The notes: a model not told the origin generated them from the sequence alone. Shown: positions 1-7,316, counted from the stretch's first letter. The stretch: DNA of 9,933 nucleotides from BRH-c25 sp035417425 (GCA_035417425.1 DAOLPD010000114.1:1-9933); one strand, 5' to 3'. Program-made: numbers and translations.

Positions 1-51
1 AAGTGTGCCCTGCTATACTATACAAGCTCTTGCTTGGTTATGTAAATTTAT

Positions 52-80
52 AGTTATGTCGCATAACTCTTCTTATGCGA
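52..80. repeat. Two overlapping, mutually exclusive small hairpins
   Basis: Bases 52-58 (AGTTATG) pair with 62-68 across a 3-nt loop, while 59-66 (TCGCATAA) pair perfectly with 73-80 across a 6-nt loop. The two structures share bases 59-68, so only one can form at a time. They lie beside the long hairpin at 84-128, beyond the end of hydA. Bases 1-51 show no gene or other signal I can support. Confidence 0.45.
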
Positions 81-83
81 AGT

Positions 84-128
84 AAGGGGTGTCGTAAACT
101 GCTTAATAAGCAGGTTACTACACCCCTT
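84..128 (+). terminator. Long hairpin with U-tract on the plus strand, possible terminator
   Basis: Bases 84-104 pair with 108-128 around a 3-nt loop: 19 pairs with two mismatches (93/119 and 98/114), including a run of GC pairs at the base. On the plus strand it continues as TTTT, then CTATAATTTTTT, so it best fits a terminator for a plus-strand transcript entering from the left. On the minus strand the stem is followed only by TTACTT, a poor U-tract, though it could still end the hydA transcript. It lies 13 nt beyond the hydA stop. Confidence 0.6.
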
Positions 129-140
129 TTCTATAATTTT

Positions 141-1511
141 TTACTTTCTAAAGCACTTCACAAATCTGCCCCATCCGGGCTCTCCCAAAAAGGAGCCCTC
201 CTCATACACCAGTCTGCCCCGGGAGAAGGTCATGACAGGATAACCTGTCATTTCACAGTTTTCCCATATGGTGTAGTCGACATCAGAATGCATGTTGTTC
301 CTGGATACAATAAATCTCTTCTCCGGATCATATATAACTATATCCGCATCACTGCCCGCAGCTAAAGTTCCCTTTTGCGGAGCGCAGCCGAAAATCCTTG
401 CAGCATTGGCGGAGCATACCTCTACTGCTTTATTGAATGTTATGTTCCCTTTATTAGCCTCACTTAACATATATGGGTACATGTTCTCAACTCCCATGCA
501 GCCATTAGGGATCCTGGTGAAGTCATCCTTGCCCCAATCCTTTTCATAAGACTGGAAAGGGCAGTGGTCTGTGGCAACCGTTGAAATATATCCTCTTCTC
601 AGGCCTTCCCACAATGCCCTGCGGCTGTCCTCCCCCTTAATGGCAGGAGAGCATACGAAATTCCTGCCGTCCTCTCTCCTATATACTTCGTTGGTGAAAT
701 TCAGGTAATGAGGGCAGGTCTCCGCATATATTTCAAAGCCTTCATCCATGGCTCTTGAAACTTCATCCAGGCCTTCCCTGCTTGCCAGGTGCACGATGTA
801 CAGGGGAGCTTCGAAGGTTCTGGCAAGATAGACCATTCTCCTTACCGCATCGACTTCTACGAACTCAGGCCGGCTTTCGTAATGATACCATACCGATGTC
901 TTTCCTTGTGACAGCAGCTTCTTTATCCTGCTTTCAATGAGATATGGGTTTTCAGCGTGTACGGCAACCAAGGCACCCGTCTCCTTTGACCTTACTAAAG
1001 CATCGGCAATTACCCCGTCATCCACCATCATATCCTTGTAGACCATATAAAGCTTGAAGCTTGGCACTCCGAACTCGACAGAAGCCTTGAATTCATCAAG
1101 GACTTTTTCGGTCAGGTCGGTGATGGCAATATGAAAGGCATAATCAACGCAAGCCCGTGACTCAACATATCCCAGCCTGCTGCTTGCTGTTTCCACAAGC
1201 CCCATACCTTTCTCCTGAGTAATGAAGTCGAATACCATCGTTGTACCCCCGCAGGCAGCAGCCCGTGTACCGGCTTCATAACTGTCGGCCGAGACGGTTT
1301 CTCCAACAGGCAGTTCCAGATGAACATGGGCATCAATGGCACCCGGCAGCACCAATTTGCCGGCGGCATCAACAACCCGTTCACCTGCTGCCTGAATATT
1401 CTCGGAAATCATCTCAATCTTGCCGTTTTTCACGGCAATGTCAGCTTTATATGACTCCGAGGCAGTAATGATTGTCCCATTTTTGATTATCAAATCCATA
1501 TCATCATTCAT
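141..1511 (-). CDS. hydA: Dihydropyrimidinase / D-hydantoinase-type amidohydrolase (HydA/HyuA-like)
   Basis: This cytoplasmic metal-dependent amidohydrolase would open cyclic amide rings (hydantoins, dihydropyrimidines or a purine-derived intermediate). Counting from the GTG at 1520, the family ligands are all visible: H65-x-H67, the carboxylated lysine K156 in SFKLYM, H188 in VHAE, H244 in IVHL and D318 in ATDHC. RAAACGGTT (87-95) and PNGCMGVEN match the hydantoinase signature and resemble E. coli HyuA as I remember it. I choose the ATG at 1511 (456 aa) because a GGAAG ribosome binding site lies 8 nt upstream; the GTG at 1520 overlaps that site. The length is normal for the family. It is the last gene of the series, 38 bp after adenine deaminase. 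HyuA-type enzymes belong to the anaerobic purine/urate degradation gene set of gut bacteria, which fits the SDMH maturation genes upstream. The true substrate cannot be read from sequence. Two hand-counted lines here are about 53-58% GC, higher than the two-component genes. Confidence 0.93.
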   Translation of the reverse strand: MNDDMDLIIKNGTIITASESYKADIAVKNGKIEMISENIQAAGERVVDAAGKLVLPGAIDAHVHLELPVGETVSADSYEAGTRAAACGGTTMVFDFITQEKGMGLVETASSRLGYVESRACVDYAFHIAITDLTEKVLDEFKASVEFGVPSFKLYMVYKDMMVDDGVIADALVRSKETGALVAVHAENPYLIESRIKKLLSQGKTSVWYHYESRPEFVEVDAVRRMVYLARTFEAPLYIVHLASREGLDEVSRAMDEGFEIYAETCPHYLNFTNEVYRREDGRNFVCSPAIKGEDSRRALWEGLRRGYISTVATDHCPFQSYEKDWGKDDFTRIPNGCMGVENMYPYMLSEANKGNITFNKAVEVCSANAARIFGCAPQKGTLAAGSDADIVIYDPEKRFIVSRNNMHSDVDYTIWENCEMTGYPVMTFSRGRLVYEEGSFLGEPGWGRFVKCFRK

Positions 1512-1519
1512 AAATGGCA

Positions 1520-1528
1520 CTTCCTTTT
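1520..1528 (-). promoter_or_regulatory. Ribosome binding site deciding the hydA start
   Basis: The minus strand reads AAAAGGAAG here, with 8 nt between it and the ATG at 1511. The GTG at 1520 would start inside this site, so the ATG is the better start. A third in-frame ATG at 1499 has no comparable site. Confidence 0.6.
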
Positions 1529-1549
1529 ATCCGTATATTTCGCAAATTG

Positions 1550-3265
1550 CTATATATCAATGAAACTGAAGCTTTCCACATCAAAGAGGCCTCTGTCGGT
1601 TACCCTTAACTCGGGTATAACCGGCAGTGCAAGAAATGACAGTGTTACGAAGGGATCAATTCCGTCAGGTACTTTAAGGCTTTTTGCTGACTCTATCATG
1701 CCCGCCAGCTTGTTTTCCACAAAAAATGCATCTCTGTCACTCATTAGGCCGGCAATGGGCAGCGGCAGCGTACCTTTTACCTCTCCGCCGCTCACAACGG
1801 TATAACCTCCGTTAGCTTCCTTCAGTACTTTCGCAGCCAGAAGCATATCAGCGTCGTTATCACCTATTATTATAAGATTATGGGAATCGTGGGCGACGGT
1901 GGATGCTATGGCACCATTCCTGATACCAAAGCCTTTTACAATTCCAAGCCCGATGTTTCCGGTAGCTTTGTGCCGCTCTACAACGGCGATTTTTGCAAAC
2001 ACTTCATCGGGTATGAAGTTGTTTTCGTTGTCCTTGGGTACTGCAAGCCTTTCTTTTTTTGTAATCAGCTGATTAGGAATGATGGTTATAACATTTGCCG
2101 TATCATCTTTAATTCTTATTTTCAGGTGCTCAGGGGATAAGTTGGGGATTCTTACTGTGTTTAACACATTTGGGTCATCTATGATTCTGCTGATATTAGG
2201 CTTTTTGCCCTTTTCACAAACAACCGACCCACGGAAAAGCACCTTATCAATATCAAAGTTGTTTAAATCGGAAAGTATAAGCAAATCAGCCGAATATCCG
2301 GGGGCTACAGCTCCTAAACGCTTTAAATGGTAGCACTTTGCCGGATTTATTGTTGCCATTTTTATTGCTTCAATAGGGTCTACACCAAGGCTTATTGCCT
2401 TTTTTACATTGAAGCTTATATGTCCTTCCCTGGAAATATCCTGCAGGTGCTTGTCGTCAGTGCAAAAGAGACAGTGGTTCAGCGGAACGCCCCGTTCAAT
2501 AAGCCCTGATATTATGTCATCAAGGTTTCTGGCGGCAGAGCCTTCTCTTATCTGCACATACATGCCAAGCCTCAGATGTGCGATAACCTCATCAATATTT
2601 GTGCATTCATGGTTGGTCAGTACACCGACAGCCTTGTACGCACAAAGCTCATGCTCCGATAATCCCGAGGAATGCCCGTCTACAACCGCATTATCATAAA
2701 GCTCGATTTTGTTCAGAATTTCCTTATCCCCGGCCAGCACTCCAGGGTAATTCATAACCTCTCCGAGCCCAAGTATATGGGAGCTGCCCGCAAGAGGCTC
2801 CATTACCCTTGCCGTAAGAGCCGCTCCGTTGTTTTCAAAAGGAGTTGCAGGTACACAGGAAGGCATCATGCAGAATATATTCATAGGTACGCTCCGGGCT
2901 TCGTTCAGCATGAAATGTATGCCTTCAATACCGCATACATTGGCAATTTCATGAGGATCTGCTATAACAGTAGTCGTTCCATGCTGTAAAACAACTCTTG
3001 CAAATTCAGCCGGAGTTATCATGCTGGATTCAATATGAACATGGCAGTCGATAAGCCCCGGGCAAACATACTTGCCGGCGGCATCAATCTCTTCCTTGCC
3101 TGAATAGTCTCCGACACCTACTATAAGACTGTCATGGACTGCAATATCGCCTGATATTATTTCATTTGTAAACACATTCACAATACCTGCATTCTTGATG
3201 ACCAGGTCTGCTTTTTCCCTGCCTAACGCAATCTCTATTCTTTTTTGTTTCTGTTCAACACTCAT
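1550..3265 (-). CDS. ade: Adenine deaminase
   Basis: This enzyme converts adenine to hypoxanthine and ammonia in purine salvage or catabolism. The 571-aa length fits bacterial Ade/AdeC. An N-terminal composite segment leads into the amidohydrolase barrel: PGLIDCHVHIESSM holds H75 and H77, followed by ADPHEIANVCG (H105, E106), VDGHSSGL (H198), NHECT (H219) and CTDDKH (D270/D271). The C-terminal third (about 400-571) is the Ade-specific domain, with SHN and GGEVKGTLPLPIAGLMS. The start ATG at 3265 overlaps the XdhC stop as ATGA, implying translational coupling. The order XdhC, Ade, hydantoinase places adenine entry next to hydroxylase maturation. Inference: hypoxanthine made here feeds a molybdenum hydroxylase. 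The family assignment is very secure. Confidence 0.97.
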   Translation of the reverse strand: MSVEQKQKRIEIALGREKADLVIKNAGIVNVFTNEIISGDIAVHDSLIVGVGDYSGKEEIDAAGKYVCPGLIDCHVHIESSMITPAEFARVVLQHGTTTVIADPHEIANVCGIEGIHFMLNEARSVPMNIFCMMPSCVPATPFENNGAALTARVMEPLAGSSHILGLGEVMNYPGVLAGDKEILNKIELYDNAVVDGHSSGLSEHELCAYKAVGVLTNHECTNIDEVIAHLRLGMYVQIREGSAARNLDDIISGLIERGVPLNHCLFCTDDKHLQDISREGHISFNVKKAISLGVDPIEAIKMATINPAKCYHLKRLGAVAPGYSADLLILSDLNNFDIDKVLFRGSVVCEKGKKPNISRIIDDPNVLNTVRIPNLSPEHLKIRIKDDTANVITIIPNQLITKKERLAVPKDNENNFIPDEVFAKIAVVERHKATGNIGLGIVKGFGIRNGAIASTVAHDSHNLIIIGDNDADMLLAAKVLKEANGGYTVVSGGEVKGTLPLPIAGLMSDRDAFFVENKLAGMIESAKSLKVPDGIDPFVTLSFLALPVIPELRVTDRGLFDVESFSFIDI

Positions 3266-4056
3266 TTCAAATCCCTCATATGCTTAAGGCAGCCGCCGTT
3301 TTTTACAAGCATTATTTCAGCGATGATACTCAAAGCTATCTCCTGATGGGAGTCCCCTCCAAGGCCCAAACCTATTGGTGCATACACGGCTTCAAGGTCC
3401 TCCTGCTTACAGCCCTCACTAAGAAGCCGGTTAAAGACATATTTTGTCTTCTGCCTGCTGCCTATCATGCCTATATAACCTGCGCCTCTTCCTATTGCTG
3501 CTTTAAGCGCATCCGCATCGCTTCCATGCCCTCTCGTCACTATAACTACATAGCAGTCTTTATCCAAGGGATATTTTCTCATGCACTCTCCAATATCTCC
3601 CACATGAATATCACAGTTAGGAAACCGTTCAGTATTACCATATTCGTCTCGGTCCTCCATTATGACTATATGAAAGCCCATCAGCCTTCCAAGCTTATGC
3701 AGTTCAAGGGCTATATGCCCTCCTCCCGCTATAACAAGCCTGTCTTTTGCTTTGAACACTTTTATAAAGATACTGGCCCTGCCTCCGCACTGCATATGGA
3801 GTTCCCCGGTATCATCAAGCTCCATCTCCAGATACTTGTTCGTTCCTTCACTCATACAGAGAAGAGCATATTCCTTTGCTTTTTTTTCAAGACTGCCTCC
3901 CCCTATAGTACCAAGAGTGCTTCCATCCTCAAAGACAGCCATCATAAAGCCCTTTTTACCCGGTGATGAGCCCTGCTCATCAACCAGGGTCACAAGTGCA
4001 GCCTTTCTGTTTGCTTTTACTTCTTCGGCAAGTCTCTCTAAAATCGCATATTCCAC
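3262..4056 (-). CDS. xdhC: XdhC/CoxI-family molybdenum hydroxylase maturation factor
   Basis: XdhC proteins bind molybdenum cofactor, promote its sulfuration and deliver it to xanthine dehydrogenase-type enzymes. Counting from the ATG at 4071, the N-terminal XdhC/CoxI domain shows GSSPGKKG (34-41), GTIGGGSLE (54-62) and MQCGGRASIFI (93-103). A Rossmann-like C-terminal domain follows, with AGGGHIALE (115-123), VTRGHGSDADAL (178-189) and YIGMIGSRQK (199-208), ending in PIGLGLGGDSHQEIALSI. That last motif departs from the more usual PIGLDIGA-x-TPEEIA form, an oddity whose effect is unknown. I prefer the GTG at 4056 (264 aa), since GGAGG lies 8 nt upstream. The ATG at 4071 would add MEGEI, overlap yqeB by 11 nt and has only a weak AGAAAAG-like site. 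The stop overlaps ade as ATGA. Confidence 0.93.
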   Translation of the reverse strand: MEYAILERLAEEVKANRKAALVTLVDEQGSSPGKKGFMMAVFEDGSTLGTIGGGSLEKKAKEYALLCMSEGTNKYLEMELDDTGELHMQCGGRASIFIKVFKAKDRLVIAGGGHIALELHKLGRLMGFHIVIMEDRDEYGNTERFPNCDIHVGDIGECMRKYPLDKDCYVVIVTRGHGSDADALKAAIGRGAGYIGMIGSRQKTKYVFNRLLSEGCKQEDLEAVYAPIGLGLGGDSHQEIALSIIAEIMLVKNGGCLKHMRDLK

Positions 4057-4060
4057 AATC

Positions 4061-4864
4061 TCACCCTCCATACTTTTCTTTTCTGAGTGTTAATATTGCT
4101 TCCAGCACTCCCCCTGCTACTGACCTTGATTTGTCCGATATTGTAAAGCAATATTCCCTTATGCCCCTGGGGTCTATATCTCCAATCTTCAAGCCCCTCT
4201 GTACATAAGTGTTATCTGCAATAAGCCCCCTTATTACTCCGTCTATATTGGATTTTACCGGCTCATCAGCCACAAATGCAACCACTTCTCCCTGCTTCAC
4301 AGCATCTCCTATCTCACGAATATTCCTTGTTATACCCGCTATCGGTGCACGAAGCAGCCGTTCTTGTGAATAACCCATAACACTTCCAGGAATTCCTGTA
4401 TCAGTGCAAGCTGTGCCCTTGTATATGACCTTTCCTAAATCATGCCCTCTCTTAGTTTCAACTACGGCATCAACATCCACTCCCGCCTCGAATCCCGGGC
4501 CGGCACCAATTGTGACTTGAGCCATCCCTTTATGTATTCCGGTGTTTCTTTTTGCCAGAACAGCATCAACAATCGCCAATGGTTTTATATGTTCAAGTAT
4601 CTTCAATTCGCTGTCACACAGTACCGGAATATGGCCATTATTCCATATTTCATATATGTCTTCGATACATTCCGCTTTTACCGCACGGACACCCTCCACT
4701 TCCGCTTCGCCTTTCAGAACGGCATTTGCAAAGGAGGCAAAACGCCTTACAACCGTTGGTTTCTCAATTTCGGTGAGAAGCAGCCTGAAGCCGCATCTAT
4801 GAAGCCTGTGTGCTATTCCGGTTGCAATGTCTCCCGCACCTTTTACAATAATAATATCATCCAT
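4061..4864 (-). CDS. yqeB: YqeB/EF2563-type selenium-dependent molybdenum hydroxylase maturation protein
   Basis: This family marks genomes and operons with selenium-dependent molybdenum hydroxylases; it is needed for their maturation, but the exact reaction is unresolved. The 267-aa length is typical. The N-terminus IIVKGAGDIATGIAHRL (5-21) is a Rossmann-like nucleotide-binding turn and the clearest family signature. The central part carries IVDAVLAKRNTG (98-109), VTIGAGPGFEAGVDVDAVVETKRGH in outline (117-141) and GIPGSVMGY (157-165). The C-terminal part, with RAPIAG, GDAVKQGEVVAFV and KIGDIDPRG (226-234), resembles a biotinyl-like fold. The start ATG at 4864 overlaps the mocA stop by 8 nt, with GGAGG 6 nt upstream. 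The neighbouring MocA, YqeC and XdhC give mutual support. Confidence 0.94.
   Translation of the reverse strand: MDDIIIVKGAGDIATGIAHRLHRCGFRLLLTEIEKPTVVRRFASFANAVLKGEAEVEGVRAVKAECIEDIYEIWNNGHIPVLCDSELKILEHIKPLAIVDAVLAKRNTGIHKGMAQVTIGAGPGFEAGVDVDAVVETKRGHDLGKVIYKGTACTDTGIPGSVMGYSQERLLRAPIAGITRNIREIGDAVKQGEVVAFVADEPVKSNIDGVIRGLIADNTYVQRGLKIGDIDPRGIREYCFTISDKSRSVAGGVLEAILTLRKEKYGG
4065..4069 (-). promoter_or_regulatory. Ribosome binding site deciding the xdhC start
   Basis: GGAGG on the minus strand sits 8 nt before the GTG at 4056 and lies inside the codons that follow the ATG at 4071. It also lies just before the yqeB stop. This favours the GTG start with reinitiation after yqeB. Confidence 0.55.
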
Positions 4865-5447
4865 TTTCGCCCTCCAGCCTTGTTATTGCTTCAAAATCTT
4901 CCCTGGTATCAATGTCCATGCCCAGCTTCGCATCAGCAAAATTGACGGTAATAATGCCCTCTTCCATTTCTTCAAGCAATACGCGCCCTCCCGAATCTCC
5001 CGTGAGGCCCATAAGCTTATTCCGCAGCTTCGAAGCAAATATCACGGGGTTTCCTTTTATTCCATTATATAGCGGAACTACGGCATTGCAGTGCTCCGGC
5101 GAAAACTTCCCAATCAGTATATTGATAATACTTTCATTGATAAAGGGCTGATCCCCCACAAGAAACATAAAACCATCGGCAGACCGGCAGGAATTCTTAA
5201 CCCCCAAACTGACAGAATGACTTTGCCCAATTTCAGGAGCATTATTCTCCACAATTTTTGTCCGGTATTTCTTCCCTATATTGGCCACAGGATCGCTGCC
5301 GCACACCAGGATGATCTCTCCAAGCTCTGATTTTGAGGCTGCTGCTATAACTCTCTCAATTACAGGGACTCCTGCAACCGGAAGCAGCAGCTTGTCCTCA
5401 CCCATTCTCCTGGATAATCCCGCTGCAAGTATTATGCCGCTTATCAT
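4857..5447 (-). CDS. mocA: MocA-like molybdenum cofactor nucleotidyltransferase (SDMH-associated)
   Basis: MocA-type enzymes transfer CMP from CTP to molybdopterin-Mo, giving the cytosine dinucleotide cofactor used by xanthine dehydrogenase-family enzymes. The 196-aa protein is a single NTP-transferase domain. The nucleotide-binding loop is LAAGLSRRMGEDKLLLP (7-23), the metal-binding motif is VGDQPF (97-102), and GNPVIF (132-137), GDSGGR (150-155) and DIDTREDF (178-185) complete the family pattern. CTP rather than GTP preference is inferred from the operon partners, not proved by residues. The start ATG at 5447 follows the yqeC stop by 4 nt, with GAGG 9-10 nt upstream. The gene ends inside the start of yqeB. 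The YgfJ name is used for the E. coli relative. Confidence 0.93.
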   Translation of the reverse strand: MISGIILAAGLSRRMGEDKLLLPVAGVPVIERVIAAASKSELGEIILVCGSDPVANIGKKYRTKIVENNAPEIGQSHSVSLGVKNSCRSADGFMFLVGDQPFINESIINILIGKFSPEHCNAVVPLYNGIKGNPVIFASKLRNKLMGLTGDSGGRVLLEEMEEGIITVNFADAKLGMDIDTREDFEAITRLEGENG

Positions 5448-5451
5448 ATTT

Positions 5452-6186
5452 TCACATCCTCAATTTTGTAACTACTATCCCGTCAGGCTCATACCCCATA
5501 TCTGAAAGCCTTTGAATAATTTTGCCGGCTGCAGACCATTCCTTTTCCCCATCTGCTTTATTTAACACTACATATCGTTCAGCCCGGGAAGGAACGGCTT
5601 TAAACAAACCCTCTTCATGGGCAATTAATCTGCCGATCATATCTGCATCGATAATATCTCCCTCACGGCAGCCTGTTATATTGCAGAACAGCTCGGGCCT
5701 GTGGACATTTTCCGGGCATACCTTTTTCCCGACACAATCAAGGCCTATTAATCCAAGCACCTTTGAAGCAAGGGATGGTATAACGGGCTCATGCTCTCCC
5801 GGCGCCTTCAGAGACCTTCCTTTTGAACCGTCTCCCTCTACAATTATATAATCAAATATGCCTTTTAAAAAAAGGGCATCCAGATATTCCGGATCAACTC
5901 CCAGCAGCTTGCCTTCTTTAGAAAGTGCCCTGCCGTAAACAGTTATACCGCTTCTTATGCTCTTAAACAGATCCGGCAGCAAAAGATCCGCGATTACTGT
6001 TTGAGCATTTTGACTCTCTGAAGGATAATAAATAGCTGTGGTAGTTGTGACAAGAACCTTTTTTCCCTCAGTCGAAAGTTCTTTGGCCAGCCTGAACATT
6101 GCAGAGGTCTTACCCCCTGCTCCCACCAGGCAGATCATCACTTTCTTCCATTTGTCTATATTTACTTGACTATATAAGCTTTCCAT
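5452..6186 (-). CDS. yqeC: YqeC-type SDMH accessory protein (putative P-loop NTPase)
   Basis: YqeC proteins co-occur with selenium-dependent molybdenum hydroxylases; their biochemical step is not established. The 244-aa protein has a compact phosphate-binding loop, CLVGAGGKTS (19-28), shorter than a canonical Walker A. This is followed by VLVTTTTAIYYP (44-55), typical of the family. YIIVEGDGSKGRSLKAPGEH in outline (113-132) supplies acidic metal/NTP residues, and VVLNKADG (206-213) resembles a G4 nucleotide-specificity motif. VCPENVHRPE (156-165) is another conserved block. The start ATG at 6186 lies 3 nt after the stop of the molybdopterin-binding gene. Family recognition is firm; NTPase activity is inferred from the loop. 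Confidence 0.92.
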   Translation of the reverse strand: MESLYSQVNIDKWKKVMICLVGAGGKTSAMFRLAKELSTEGKKVLVTTTTAIYYPSESQNAQTVIADLLLPDLFKSIRSGITVYGRALSKEGKLLGVDPEYLDALFLKGIFDYIIVEGDGSKGRSLKAPGEHEPVIPSLASKVLGLIGLDCVGKKVCPENVHRPELFCNITGCREGDIIDADMIGRLIAHEEGLFKAVPSRAERYVVLNKADGEKEWSAAGKIIQRLSDMGYEPDGIVVTKLRM

Positions 6187-6189
6187 ACT

Positions 6190-7209
6190 CTACCTTCCAA
6201 ATGTACAATTAGGGTACCTGCAGCTTTCACAATTCTGGCAGAGCCCCCCGTGTCCCAGCTTTGTAATGTCCCTTCTGGTCACCGCTTCTCCTGCAAGGAG
6301 CCTTGGGAATATAAGGTCAAATACGGTATATTTATGATACATCCCGCAGGCAGGTATGCCAATTATAGGAATATCCTTATTGTATCCCAGCATGAACATT
6401 GCTCCGGGAAGTATCGGTGAGCCATAGGTCACTATCCTGTCAGATACCCCGCTTATTGCCGAAGGTGTGACGTCATCCGCATCTACAGACATTCCGCCTG
6501 AGACAAGTACTATTTGCGCTCCGGCCTTTATCTGCCCTTCAATGGCTGCTTTTATCCGCTCCATGCAATCTGGTGCGTAGGTAAGCTCTGTCAGCACGCA
6601 TCCATATTCCTCAACCTTTTTGGCCAGCATAGGTCCGAACTTATCCTTGATTCGTCCCTCGTACACTTCTGTGCCTGTTACAATTATGCCTACCCTATGA
6701 CTGAGCAGTTCCTTTATATATACCGCCTTGCCATACTCCCTGCATATTTCTTCAACTGCCTCGATGCTTTCCTTACCTATGGAAAGGGGGATAATCCTTG
6801 TACCTGCCACAGTTTTACCTGCATTTACAACTGTATTGTTATGAAGTGTGGCCATTATCACCATATCAATATTATTAATAGCCTCAAGAGCTTCAAGGTT
6901 TATTTTCAATAATCCTTTTACCGAAGCCTTTAAGTTGATTTTCCCCTCCGAAGGCCCCTCCATGTATATTCCCTCTCCTGCAGCTGCTTCAGCTATCCTT
7001 ATAGCTGCCTCGTCCTCGTGAAGAGTATTATCATCCAATTCCAATACAAATATATTATTTTTACCCATTTTCTTAAGTTCATCTATATCTTCAGCCTTTA
7101 TTATGTGGCCCTTTTTAAATGCCGCCCCCTTGAACTCTCCCGGAACAATTTTAGTAAGATCATGTGCAAGAATGGTTCCCACAGCGTCTTCCACCCTGAT
7201 TTTCTTCAC
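6190..7209 (-). CDS. MoeA-like molybdopterin-binding protein with C-terminal cysteine cluster
   Basis: This 339-aa protein belongs to a MoeA-like group found with SDMH operons and probably binds molybdopterin during cofactor maturation. The N-terminus (VEDAVGTILAHDLTKIVPGEFKG in outline, 6-28) matches the first MoeA-type segment. The MoCF/MoaB-like domain spans roughly 172-307, with GIIVTGTEVYEG (174-185), LVSGGMSVDADDVTP (235-249) and LPGAMFMLG (267-275). The tail carries C324-x2-C327-x2-C330-x4-C335, a possible Fe-S or zinc site absent from ordinary MoeA. The start is a GTG with an excellent AGGAGG 5-8 nt upstream. It is the first gene of the maturation group, 107 bp after the sensor kinase gene, so it may share the regulator transcript or have its own promoter. 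Which cofactor step it performs is unknown. Confidence 0.9.
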   Translation of the reverse strand: MKKIRVEDAVGTILAHDLTKIVPGEFKGAAFKKGHIIKAEDIDELKKMGKNNIFVLELDDNTLHEDEAAIRIAEAAAGEGIYMEGPSEGKINLKASVKGLLKINLEALEAINNIDMVIMATLHNNTVVNAGKTVAGTRIIPLSIGKESIEAVEEICREYGKAVYIKELLSHRVGIIVTGTEVYEGRIKDKFGPMLAKKVEEYGCVLTELTYAPDCMERIKAAIEGQIKAGAQIVLVSGGMSVDADDVTPSAISGVSDRIVTYGSPILPGAMFMLGYNKDIPIIGIPACGMYHKYTVFDLIFPRLLAGEAVTRRDITKLGHGGLCQNCESCRYPNCTFGR

Positions 7210-7214
7210 GGAAT

Positions 7215-7223
7215 CCTCCTCCT
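7215..7223 (-). promoter_or_regulatory. Strong ribosome binding site for the GTG-started MoeA-like gene
   Basis: The minus strand reads AGGAGGAGG, giving two overlapping Shine-Dalgarno registers, 5 and 8 nt from the GTG at 7209. It supports the non-ATG start and high initiation at the head of the maturation genes. Confidence 0.7.
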
Positions 7224-7316
7224 CTTTTACTGTGTAGTTATCAAAACTTCTATGTGTTTGCGGAAAAATCCTTTAATATTATTAGGAAAAAACAGCCAAG
7301 CACTTTGCATAAGTAT

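Noticed and set aside
75..365. Open frame of 96 codons on the plus strand at the left edge
   Set aside because: It starts within the hairpin region, reads through the long stem and then antisense to hydA. The protein has no recognisable features.
3280..3966. Open frame of 228 codons on the plus strand opposite xdhC
   Set aside because: It lies wholly antisense to a clear XdhC gene, has no recognisable domain and its translation is rich in residues typical of antisense frames (Tyr, Ser, His, Cys).
4057..4071. ATG at 4071 as the xdhC start
   Set aside because: It has only a weak purine-rich site upstream, while GGAGG lies 8 nt before the GTG at 4056. It is kept as an alternative rather than excluded.
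4442..4945. Open frame of 167 codons on the plus strand opposite yqeB and mocA
   Set aside because: Antisense to two well-supported genes, without a family resemblance or a convincing ribosome binding site.
7210..7316. Possible terminator or internal promoter between the kinase and the MoeA-like gene
   Set aside because: A T-run (minus-strand TGTTTTTT) follows only a very weak stem around AAAGTGCTT, and no -35/-10 pair of acceptable quality and spacing was found. Transcription may read through, but I cannot support either element.
7210..7316. Riboswitch (purine or molybdenum-cofactor type) ahead of the maturation genes
   Set aside because: The gap is only 107 bp and shows no three-way-junction pairing or Moco-motif-like stems that I could draw by eye.
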